Positions 1 to 8,300 of a stretch of 54,997 bases of DNA are shown piece by piece. Location: positions 1 through 54,997 of the forward strand of contig NZ_QGKS01000271.1 of assembly GCF_003172935.1 (NCBI RefSeq), written 5' to 3'. Positions within the stretch are counted from its first letter, which is position 1. Every line of letters starts with the position of its first letter. The translations under genes were made by a program, and so were the position numbers. The stretch comes from Micromonospora sicca (GTDB lineage: Bacteria > Actinomycetota > Actinomycetes > Mycobacteriales > Micromonosporaceae). The notes beneath the pieces are model-generated. The model was not told the DNA's origin. It worked only from the letters and a program-made list of their open reading frames with translations, and did not search any database.

Positions 1-1134
1 GTGCTGCACTCCGGGCCCACCGAGGTGGCGGTGCTGGCGGCCGCGGGGCTCGCGGTGGGGGCGGCGGTGGCGGTGCCGCTGGGCCCCTGGATGGAGTTCC
101 GGCGCAAGCGGCCGGTGATGGTCGCGATGGACCTGACCCGGTTCGCGGCACTGATGAGCGTCCCCGTCGCGTTCGCGCTCGGCTGGCTCAGATTCGTCCA
201 GCTCCTGGTCGTGTCGGTCGTCGTCGCCGCGGCCGACATCACGTTCACGGCGGCCGGCGGCGCCTACCTGAAGGCGCTCGTACCGCCGCGGGATCTGCTC
301 GTCGCGAACGGGCGGTTCGAGGCCACCAACTGGACCGCGACCGTGCTCGGACCGCCGCTCGGCGGGGCCGCGATCGGGCTGTTCGGCCCGGTGATGACGG
401 TGGTGGCCGACGCGGTCAGCTACCTGCTCTCCGCGGTGGGGATCCGGGCGATCGGCGGCCGGGAACCGCGCACCGTGCGAACCGAGGCACCGCCGCGGCT
501 GCGCGCCGGCGACCTGCTCGACGGGTGGCGGCACATCCTCACCCACCCGGTGCTGCGCCCGCTGTTCTTCAACACGATCCTGGTCAGCAGCCTGATCATG
601 GCGACCTCGCCACTGCTCGCCGTCCTCATGCTCGGCCACCTCGGGTTCGCCCCCTGGCAGTACGGCCTGGCCTTCGCGGTGCCCTGCCTCGGCGGTCTGG
701 TCGGCGCCCGACTGGCCCACCGACTGGTCGCGCGGTTCGGGCGGCACAGGGTCATGCTCACCGCCGGGGCGCTGCGCGCCTGCTGGTCGCTCGGGTTGGC
801 CTTCATCCGCCCGGGCGTTGCCGGTCTCGTGCTCGTCATTGCCGTCGAGCTCGGGCTGATCACCTGCATGGGCGTGTTCAACCCGGTGTTCGCCACCTAC
901 CGGCTCGACCAGACCGCGCCGGACCGGGTCGCCCGCGCCCTGTCGGCGTGGTCGGTCACCAGCAAGGCCACCATCGCGGCCATGACCGCCCTGTGGGGCC
1001 TGCTGGCCGGTCTCACCAGCCCCCGGACCGCGATCGCGATCGCCGGTCTCCTCATCCTGACGACCCCGCTCCTGCTGCCCCGACACGACCATGTGCCGCA
1101 GCACGAGCGGGAACTGGCCCGGAGTCACACCTGA
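1..1134 (+). CDS. MFS transporter, 5' end cut by window
   Basis: Major facilitator superfamily exporter, most like the MFS_3/EntS type that exports small molecules across the inner membrane. The readable 377 residues form about ten hydrophobic segments. The loop after the first visible helices has the usual basic motif (EFRRKRPVM, about residues 33-41), and a second basic loop lies at HRLVARFGRHRV (about 240-251). Family members run about 410-430 residues and begin with one further helix and a half, so the GTG at base 1 is probably internal and the true start lies outside the window. The substrate cannot be read. No partner gene is visible downstream; the next gene is convergent. Confidence 0.8.
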   Translation: MLHSGPTEVAVLAAAGLAVGAAVAVPLGPWMEFRRKRPVMVAMDLTRFAALMSVPVAFALGWLRFVQLLVVSVVVAAADITFTAAGGAYLKALVPPRDLLVANGRFEATNWTATVLGPPLGGAAIGLFGPVMTVVADAVSYLLSAVGIRAIGGREPRTVRTEAPPRLRAGDLLDGWRHILTHPVLRPLFFNTILVSSLIMATSPLLAVLMLGHLGFAPWQYGLAFAVPCLGGLVGARLAHRLVARFGRHRVMLTAGALRACWSLGLAFIRPGVAGLVLVIAVELGLITCMGVFNPVFATYRLDQTAPDRVARALSAWSVTSKATIAAMTALWGLLAGLTSPRTAIAIAGLLILTTPLLLPRHDHVPQHERELARSHT

Positions 1135-1216
1135 CACAGCGCAGCTCGCCGCCCCGGTCCGAAGTGGTCCGCCGGCCCCTCTGTGGACCAAACAGGCACA
1201 CCGGCCGTCGTGGGCG

Positions 1217-1981
1217 TCAGGAGAAGTGCGTCTTCGGTCGGGCCAGCCGCTCCCCGTCGACGATCAGGTCGACCTTCTCGTTGTAGAAGGCGACCAGGCC
1301 GGCGATCGGCAGGAGCGCGCCGGTGGGGAAGTCGTACGACCAGGCCAGGTCCGGGTGGACCGTGCCGTCGGCGCGGACGGACCAGTAGCGGCCGGTCCGC
1401 CCCTTGTACGGGCAGGAGGTCGTCGTCGCCGACGGCACGAGGTGCCGGAAGTCCACGCTCGTGCGGTTGAGGTAGTACCGGGTCGGCAGCCCGGTCTCGA
1501 AGAGCAGCACGGGCGACGTCGACTCGGCCAGGACGGTCCCGTCGAGCTCCACCCGTACGGTGCGGGTGGAGCGCAGCGCGTCCGCCCGGGCGTACGGGTT
1601 GCGGGGGTGCACGAAGACCTCTTCGTCCTCCTCGAACCAGCCGTCCATCGCGGCCCAGTCGAACCGGATCGTGTCCCGCAACCCGGGCAGCGCGTCGTCT
1701 CCGTACCATCGCCCGCACGACGGACGGGAGGTGTCGCCGACCCGCAGCCCGTGCAGCCGGGCGGTGCCGCGCCGGGACTGCTCCGTGCGCTGTTCGTCGA
1801 CCAGGAGAGCACGGGCCACGTCGGCGACCGGGATGTAGTACTGGGGGTAGAACTGCCACTCCCACACGTACCGCGCGCCGGTGGTGTCCAGCACCTGCTC
1901 GCCGGCGACGAACGCGCGGATCCGGCGGGGCGCCGGCTCGACGCGGTCGACCTCCGCGATCGCCTTCGGATAGCCCGGCAT
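1217..1981 (-). CDS. DUF427 domain protein (two repeats)
   Basis: Cytosolic protein of 254 residues with two DUF427 (NTP_transf_9) units, roughly residues 20-130 and 145-245. The second contains the recognisable series TSVDFRHLVPS, CPYKGRTGRYWSV and AWSYDFPTGALLPIAGLVAFYNEKVDL. The biochemical role of DUF427 is not established; proteins with this fold often carry a conserved Cys-Pro-Tyr-Lys-Gly segment, which is present here. ATG start with a GGAGGGCGAG-type ribosome site directly upstream. It follows the DUF2267 gene by 17 bases on the same strand, so the two are probably one transcript. Confidence 0.85.
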   Translation of the reverse strand: MPGYPKAIAEVDRVEPAPRRIRAFVAGEQVLDTTGARYVWEWQFYPQYYIPVADVARALLVDEQRTEQSRRGTARLHGLRVGDTSRPSCGRWYGDDALPGLRDTIRFDWAAMDGWFEEDEEVFVHPRNPYARADALRSTRTVRVELDGTVLAESTSPVLLFETGLPTRYYLNRTSVDFRHLVPSATTTSCPYKGRTGRYWSVRADGTVHPDLAWSYDFPTGALLPIAGLVAFYNEKVDLIVDGERLARPKTHFS

Positions 1982-1998
1982 CTCGCCCTCCGCCCGCG

Positions 1999-2400
1999 CT
2001 AACCGCGGGTGCGCTGCACGAACGGCGCGGTCGGGTCGGCCACCTCAGCGAACTCCGCCGGGAGTTGGGACACGACGTCGTCGTACCCCTCGGGTGCGAG
2101 GGCCTCGCGGAGGACGTCGAACACCGTGGTGACCCCGTCCTTCGCCTGTGTCACGTCGACGTCGGCGCGTCCGCTGACCCGTTGCACGAAGACGTCGAGG
2201 CCGAACCGCTCGGCGGTCTCGCCGGAGGCGAAGGCGTACGCCCGCAGTCCCTCCGGAAGCTGGCCGGCGAGGTCACGCGCCTCGCCGCCGTCGATCCGTT
2301 CCGCCAGGGTCGTCAGCGTGGCCCGGGTGAGGGCGGTCGCCTGCTCCGGTGACGTCCCTGAGCGTTTCGCCACCAAGCCGATGAACTCGTTGTCGTCCAC
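1999..2400 (-). CDS. DUF2267 domain protein
   Basis: Small soluble protein (133 residues, GTG start: VDDNEFIGLVAKRSG) that matches the DUF2267 family. That family is all-helical, about 130-140 residues, and has the typical segments TLTTLAERIDGGEARDLAGQLP and FVQRVSGRADVD. Members are common in Actinobacteria and are often found beside stress or membrane proteins, but no activity is known. GAGAGG lies a suitable distance upstream of the GTG. First gene of a probable two-gene unit with the DUF427 gene. It is divergent from the CoA-transferase gene; the shared 163-base gap should hold both promoters, but I see no clear -35/-10 pair in it. Confidence 0.8.
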   Translation of the reverse strand: MDDNEFIGLVAKRSGTSPEQATALTRATLTTLAERIDGGEARDLAGQLPEGLRAYAFASGETAERFGLDVFVQRVSGRADVDVTQAKDGVTTVFDVLREALAPEGYDDVVSQLPAEFAEVADPTAPFVQRTRG

Positions 2401-2549
2401 CTTCAGGGCCTCTCTCTCGGATGGTCAGCGGCGTCTTCCCGCGCACCGGCACGTCAAACGAGGAAGGGCTGGCGGCCGGCGTCGACCTGCTCACTAGGGT
2501 GAGCGACGACGACAGGCGGGCGTTGCCGGTGACGCACCACGTCGTCGTG

Positions 2550-2555
2550 AAGGAG
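2550..2555 (+). promoter_or_regulatory. Ribosome binding site deciding start at 2564
   Basis: AAGGAG, eight bases before ATG 2564. An in-frame GTG at 2555 overlaps this site and has no ribosome site of its own, so ATG 2564 is preferred. Confidence 0.65.
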
Positions 2556-2563
2556 TGGGCCGC

Positions 2564-3745
2564 ATGACCGGGTCTCTCGACGGGGTGCTCGTCGCCGACT
2601 TCAGCCGGGTTCTCGCCGGGCCGTACGCCACCATGCTGCTGGCCGACCTCGGGGCCGACGTGGTGAAGGTGGAACGGCCCGGCGCGGGGGACGACACGCG
2701 TGCCTGGGGTCCGCCCTACGACCCTGACGGCACCGCTACCTACTACCTGTCCCTCAACCGCAACAAGCGGTCGGTGACGCTCGACCTGACCGATCCGGGC
2801 GACCTGACCGCCGCTCGTCACCTGGCGCACCGGGCGGACGTGATCGTGCAGAACTTCCGCCCCGGCACGATGGAACGCCACGGCCTGGGTTACGCCGACA
2901 TCGCCGTCGCCAACCCGCGTGCCGTCTACTGCTCGATCACCGGTTTCGGCTCCGGCGCGGGCGCCGACCGACCCGGATACGACCTGCTCGTCCAAGCCGT
3001 CGGCGGCCTGATGAGTGTGACCGGAGCCCGACCGGGCGAGCCGGTCAAGGCCGGGGTCGCCCTGGTCGACGTGATCACCGGGCTGCACGCCACCGTCGGC
3101 ATCCTGGCCGCCCTGCGCCACCGCGAAGCCACCGGCGCCGGCCAGCACGTCGAGGTCAACCTGCTGTCGTCGCTGCTGTCCGCGCTGGTCAACCAGGCAT
3201 CCGGGTACGTCTCAGCCGGCGTGGTTCCGGGCATCCTGGGCAACGCGCACCCCAGCATCGTGCCGTACGAGCTGCTGCCCACCGCCGATCGGCCGCTCGC
3301 GGTGGCGGTCGGCACCGACGCGCAGTTCGGCGCCCTGTGCCGGACGCTGGGCATCCCCGCCGTCGCCGCGGACCCGCGCTACGCCGGCAACGCCGACCGG
3401 GTACGCCACCGCGAAGCGCTCATCGCCACGTTGTCCGAGCGGACGGCGCTGCGGTCCGCCGACGACCTGGCCGCGGCGCTCAGCCGCCGCGGCGTGCCGT
3501 GCGGGCCGGTCAACGACCTCGCCGGAGCCTTCAGCCTCGCCACGGAACTGGGGCTGGCGCCGGTCGTGGACATCGACGGGCCGGAACGGGGGCAACCGGC
3601 GCGCCAGGTCGCCAACCCGATCACGCTGTCGGGTGCGCCCCCGGCCTACCACCGGCCACCGCCCCGGCTCGGTGAGCACACCGCCGAGGTGCTGGCCTGG
3701 CTGGCCGCCGGCGGGCCAGACGCCGCAGGCACCGAGAACGGCTGA
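2564..3745 (+). CDS. CaiB/BaiF family CoA-transferase
   Basis: Family III CoA-transferase, expected to move CoA between a carboxylic acid and an acyl-CoA in the cytosol. The 393 residues match the family length. Visible hallmarks are the N-terminal [26 protein letters not shown], the NRNKRSVTLDL strand, NFRPGTMERHGLGY, and RPGYDLLVQAVGG with the expected catalytic aspartate at Asp140. The acid substrate cannot be told from sequence. It stands alone between divergent and convergent neighbours, so there is no pathway context. A second, divergent family member sits at 43481-44668; that one lacks this aspartate. Confidence 0.88.
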   Translation: MTGSLDGVLVADFSRVLAGPYATMLLADLGADVVKVERPGAGDDTRAWGPPYDPDGTATYYLSLNRNKRSVTLDLTDPGDLTAARHLAHRADVIVQNFRPGTMERHGLGYADIAVANPRAVYCSITGFGSGAGADRPGYDLLVQAVGGLMSVTGARPGEPVKAGVALVDVITGLHATVGILAALRHREATGAGQHVEVNLLSSLLSALVNQASGYVSAGVVPGILGNAHPSIVPYELLPTADRPLAVAVGTDAQFGALCRTLGIPAVAADPRYAGNADRVRHREALIATLSERTALRSADDLAAALSRRGVPCGPVNDLAGAFSLATELGLAPVVDIDGPERGQPARQVANPITLSGAPPAYHRPPPRLGEHTAEVLAWLAAGGPDAAGTENG

Positions 3746-3776
3746 GCGCCCAACCCAACCGGCCGGGTCGGCGCGG

Positions 3777-4520
3777 TCAGCGGTAGACGTGCACCGGTAC
3801 GCCGACCCCGATGACCGACCACAGCCGGTTCATGGCCGGGATCGGCACCCGGACGCAGCCGTGACTGGCCGGGTAGTTCGGGACGGACGTGGCGCCGTGC
3901 ACCGCATAGCCGCGGTAGAAGTAGTTCGGCCGCCACAGCAGGCCGAGGTCGCTCTGCCGCCAGCCGTCGATGCGGCGTTGGATGGTGTAGTTGCCGGTGG
4001 GCGTCGGGGTGCTGGACTTCCCGCTCGAGGCGTCCAGGATGCGTACCACCGACCCGCCGCGCGCCAGGTACAGCACCTGCCTGGTCAGGTTCGCCTCCAG
4101 CGAGTACCCGGAGTGCGTGTACTTCGGCTTCGGAACCACCGGGTGGCCGAGGGCTGCCCACGTGCGCGGCCCGACGATCCCGTCCCGGGTCAGGCTGTTC
4201 ACCTTCTGGAAGGCGACGACCGCGTGATGCGTCGAGGGTCCGAAGATCCCGTCGGCGGAGCCCACGTCGTAGTGCAGGGCCGCGAGCCGCCGCTGAAGGT
4301 TGACCACCGCCGTGCCGCGCGAACCCTGCCGCAGGACGGGCTGAGCCGTCGTGGCGAGCGTCTGGGCGGCGAACGACGTGCTGGCCGCTGCGGCGCTGCC
4401 TGCCGCCGCCGGCGTGGCGGGAACGAGCAGGCTGGTGGCGGCCGTGAGGGCGGCCAACCCGAGCGCAGTGCGTGCGCCGGGGCGGCGTTGGTGGATGGTG
4501 TGTGGCGAGATGGGAACCAT
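3777..4520 (-). CDS. Secreted L,D-transpeptidase with peptidoglycan-binding domain
   Basis: Cell-wall cross-linking enzyme. An N-terminal signal peptide (about residues 1-41, ending ATPAAA) is followed by a PG_binding_1 domain (about 62-128: LRQGSRGTAVVNLQRRLAAL, DGIFGPSTHHAVVAFQ, DGIVGPRTWAAL). A YkuD catalytic domain (about 138-247) ends the protein. The YkuD signature SHGCVRV places the catalytic cysteine at Cys222 and the histidine at His220, and an upstream histidine sits in YAVHGATSVPNYP. Such enzymes form 3-3 links in peptidoglycan. The ATG start has a strong GGGAGGG site upstream. It is convergent with the CoA-transferase and 31 bases away. Confidence 0.92.
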   Translation of the reverse strand: MVPISPHTIHQRRPGARTALGLAALTAATSLLVPATPAAAGSAAAASTSFAAQTLATTAQPVLRQGSRGTAVVNLQRRLAALHYDVGSADGIFGPSTHHAVVAFQKVNSLTRDGIVGPRTWAALGHPVVPKPKYTHSGYSLEANLTRQVLYLARGGSVVRILDASSGKSSTPTPTGNYTIQRRIDGWRQSDLGLLWRPNYFYRGYAVHGATSVPNYPASHGCVRVPIPAMNRLWSVIGVGVPVHVYR

Positions 4521-4631
4521 CGTCCCTCCCTTCCGAACTCCTGCACTTCACGGTAGTTCGGGGAGGCGAGGGGCCGCTGCCCTTTGGCGACCCTTGATAC
4601 CGATATCGTGACGGTCGCGGCGGGGGCGCGC

Positions 4632-5141
4632 TTACTGTCGGCTGTGCGACGTGGTGCCCACCAGGGAAAAACCCACTCCGCGCACCGAGTCCACGGCGAT
4701 GGTGGCGCTGGCGTCGCGTAGCTTCGCGCGCAGTCGTTTGACGGTGGCCCGGACGGCCGAGGCGTCGTTCAGGTAGTCCGCGCGCCAGATCCGCTCGTAG
4801 AGCTGCCGGTAGGTCCAGACCCGCAGTGGCGGGCTGGCCAGCGCGACGAGGACCTCCCGCTCCAGGCGGGTCAGTGGGAGTACCTCACCGGCCCAGCTGA
4901 CCTGTTGCAGGTGTTGGTCGACTGTCAGTCTGCCCAACGCGACCGCACCTTTCGCCGGGCCGGCGGTGGCGGATGTCGCCGTGCCGTCGAAGAGCACGGC
5001 GCGGACTGCCTTCAGATCGGGAAACATCAACACGACTCCGCGGCCGCTCATCAGGCGAGCCACCTGCGCCCGCTTGTTGCGGCTGGCGGTCACGCAGAGT
5101 ATGACCGGCTGTTCGTCAAAATCCCCCGCAGAACTGCTCAT
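4632..5141 (-). CDS. Winged-helix (OmpR-type) regulator with degenerate receiver
   Basis: A 169-residue DNA-binding protein. The C-terminal part (about 75-165) is a Trans_reg_C winged helix: LTRLEREVLVALASPPLRVWTYRQLYERIW, then SAVRATVKRLRAKLRD and VDSVRGVGFSLV. The N-terminal 60 residues (PVILCVTASRNKRAQVARLM) look like a shortened receiver with no phosphorylatable aspartate in the usual place. It is therefore probably not controlled by a histidine kinase, and none is adjacent. It is divergent from the large secreted-protein gene at 5378; the shared gap contains TGAAC/GTTCA elements (see 5181-5220), so the secreted gene is a plausible target. Confidence 0.8.
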   Translation of the reverse strand: MSSSAGDFDEQPVILCVTASRNKRAQVARLMSGRGVVLMFPDLKAVRAVLFDGTATSATAGPAKGAVALGRLTVDQHLQQVSWAGEVLPLTRLEREVLVALASPPLRVWTYRQLYERIWRADYLNDASAVRATVKRLRAKLRDASATIAVDSVRGVGFSLVGTTSHSRQ

Positions 5142-5180
5142 GCCCTGAAGGAAAGCAACTTGCAGGAGGCACCGTCAATA

Positions 5181-5220
5181 TGAACCGTTGATCGTTCAAA
5201 CCTGCGGCCCAATCTTGAAC
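5181..5220. promoter_or_regulatory. Possible operator: TGAAC half-sites
   Basis: In the gap between the winged-helix regulator and the secreted-protein gene, TGAAC at 5181-5185 faces GTTCA at 5194-5198 (inverted, 8-base spacer). Another TTGAAC lies at 5215-5220. The region is also noticeably less GC-rich than its surroundings. This may bind the adjacent regulator; the evidence is only symmetry and position. Confidence 0.3.
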
Positions 5221-5377
5221 CGATATTGCCCCATTCCTGCCCGCCTTTTGACCTTGAAGGAAGATCACAGCACATCGACGATGATCGCAGGACGCCGCCT
5301 ACCAGCGGTTTCCGCGTCCTGCACCCTCGGCGGGCCGAGGCACCCTTGCCCGCCGCCAGCGAGGAGGTCATCGTCCG

Positions 5378-8300
5378 ATGCGCGAAACGCGAAAAGGAAT
5401 GCTGAGGGCGGGCCCGGTGGCCGCGTTGGCTGCCCTGGTCCTGCTCCTCAGTCCCCTTCCGGCGGTTGCCGAACCCGTCGACACCGAATCCCCCGCACCC
5501 GCGGCCGCGAAAGCGGAGGTGCGCCAAGCGGTCAAGCATGACCTATCTCGAAAACTGCGCGACATCTCACCCAAAAACAATCGTGCCCAGGACTCCAAAA
5601 CTGCGGCGCAACCGGCTCGCTCGCTGGATCGCCAAGCGGCGGACCGGGCAGCCAAGGCCGGAAGCGACGCCGTGCAACAGGGCGTCACCGCCAGCCAAAT
5701 ACCCGAGTTCACCGCCAACTTCGAAGGCGTCGGCAACGTCGACGGGGTGCTGCCGCCGGACACCAACGGCGACGTGGGCCCCAACCACTACGTGCAGATG
5801 GTGAACCTGCACTACGCCGTCTACAGCAAGACCGGCAATCTGCTGCTCGGGCCCCTGCCCGGCAACGCGCTGTTCGCAGGCTTCGGCGGACCGTGCGAGA
5901 CCAGGAACGACGGCGACCCCGTCGTGCTCTACGACGAGACTGCCGACCGGTGGATGATCACCCAGTTCGCCCTGCCCGGCGGATCGGCCGGCAACCACCA
6001 GTGCATGGCCATCTCCCAGACCCCGGACCCGACCGGCGCCTACTACCGGTACGACTTCCTCTACCACCAGACCCGGATGAACGACTACCCCAAGTACGGG
6101 ATCTGGCCGGACGCCTACTACATGACGACCAACGAGTTCGCGCCGTCCTTCGTCGGCGCCGGCGCGGTGGCGTTCGAGCGGGAGAAGATGCTCGCCGGGC
6201 AACCGGCCCGGATGGTCTACTTCCACCTCGGCCCGGACTTCGGCGGCCTGCTGCCCGCCGACTCCGAAGGGCTCGCCCCACCGGCCGGCGCACCGAACCC
6301 GTTCGTCATGTTCGACGACGACGCGTGGGGCATCTCGCCCACCGACCGGCTGTTGATGTGGGACTTCGCGGTCGACTGGGCCAACCCGGCGAACTCCACC
6401 TTCGGCAACAACCTCGCCCCCAGCCGCTACCTGGAGACCGCACCGTTCGACTCGAACATGTGCAACTACGCCCGCACCTGCATCCCACAGCAGGGCACCT
6501 CGGCGCGGCTGGACTCCATCGCCGACCGGCTGATGTACCGGGCCGCGTACCGCAACTTCGGCGACCACGCCTCGATCGTGCTCAACCACACCGTGGACAC
6601 CGACGGCACCGACCACGCCGGCGTGCGCTGGTACGAACTGCAGAGCACCTCGCCCACCAACTGGCGGATCAACCAGCAGGGCACCTACGCCCCCGACGCC
6701 GAACACCGCTGGATGGCCAGCGGGGCGATCGACGTCACCGGCAACATCGCGTTCGGCTACTCGGCGTCGGGCACCACGTCGTACCCGTCGATCCGGATGG
6801 CCGGCCGGCTCTCCGGCGACCCGCTGGGCCAACTGGGGCAGAGCGAACGGACGCTGATCGCGGGCACCGGCGCGCAGACCCACTCGGCGGCCCGCTGGGG
6901 CGACTACAGTTCGATGTCGGTGGACCCGACCGACGGCTGCACCTTCTGGTTCACCTCCGAGTACCTGACCACCACCAGCTCCGCCACGTGGCAGACCCGG
7001 GTCGGCGCGATGAAGTTCCCGAACTGCGTCGCCGGGCCGCGAGGTGAGGTGACCGGCAAGGTCACCAAGTCCGGTGGCGCGCCGATCGCCGGCGCCGCCA
7101 TCCGCGTCGGCGGCAGCGGCACCGTCACCGACGACCAGGGCAGCTACCGCCTGACCCTGCCGGCCGGGCAGCACGAGCTGACCGCGTCGGCGTTCGGCTA
7201 CGCGCCGAAGACCCAGACGGTCACCGTCACCGACGGCGGCACCGTGACGGCGAACTTCACCCTCGACGCCGTGCCGATGCGCAGGGTCTCCGGCATGGTC
7301 AAGGACGGCTCCGGGCACGGCTGGCCGCTGTACGCGCGCATCGATGTCGCCGGCAAGCCGGGCGGCCCGGTCTTCACCGACCCCGCCACCGGCGCGTACA
7401 CCGTCGACCTGCCCAGGGGCGAGTACGGCCTCACCGTCAAGGCGATGTACCCGGCTTACCAACAGGGCGCCGCGCAAGTCACCGTCGGCGACGGCGACCA
7501 GACAAAGGACTTCGGCCTCGCCGTCGAGAACACCTGCACCGCCGCCGGGTACCGGTTCAACTACGGCGATCCGCAGCTCACCGAGCAGTTCGACTCCGGT
7601 ACCATTCCGCCGGGCTGGACCGTGACCAACCGCACCGCCAGCGGCGGGTGGGTGTTCACCGACCCGCGCAACCGGGGCAACCTCACCGGCGGCACCGGCA
7701 AGTACGCCATCGCCGACAGCGACGCGGCCGGCTCCGGCACCACGATCGACACCGACCTGGTCACCCCGGCGCTGGACCTGACCGCCGTGCCGTCGCCGGT
7801 GCTGAGGTTCAACAGCGACTACCGGGCACTCAACGGCTTCGCCAACGTCGACGTGAGCGTCGACGGCGGCACCACCTGGGTGACCGTGGCGAACTGGACC
7901 ACCGCCAGCCGGCGCGGACCGGTGCTCGTGGAACTGCAGGTCCCGCAGGCCGCCGGGAAGGCCGACGTGCGGATCCGCTTCCACTACCGCGGCAGCTTCG
8001 CCTGGTGGTGGGAGGTCGACAACGTCTCCGTCGTCAACCGGGCCTGCGACCCGGTGCCGGGCGGCCTCGTCCTCGGCCAGGTGCTCGACGGCAACACCTC
8101 GACCGGCCTCAACGGCGCGACGGTGACCAGCGTGGACAAGCCCGCCGAGAAGGCCACCGCCGGGCCGACCCCCGACGACGGCAACCTCGGCGACGGCTTC
8201 TACTGGCTGTTCTCCTCCCTGACCGGGGACCACCCGTTCACGGCGGCGAGCGGCAACTACGGGTCCGCCACCGCCACCGTGAACGTCGCGGCCGACCGGG

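Noticed and set aside
5567..8233. Long minus-strand open frame antisense to the secreted-protein gene
   Set aside because: Low-complexity Val/Gly/Arg composition with no domain; it is the shadow of biased codons in the plus-strand gene.
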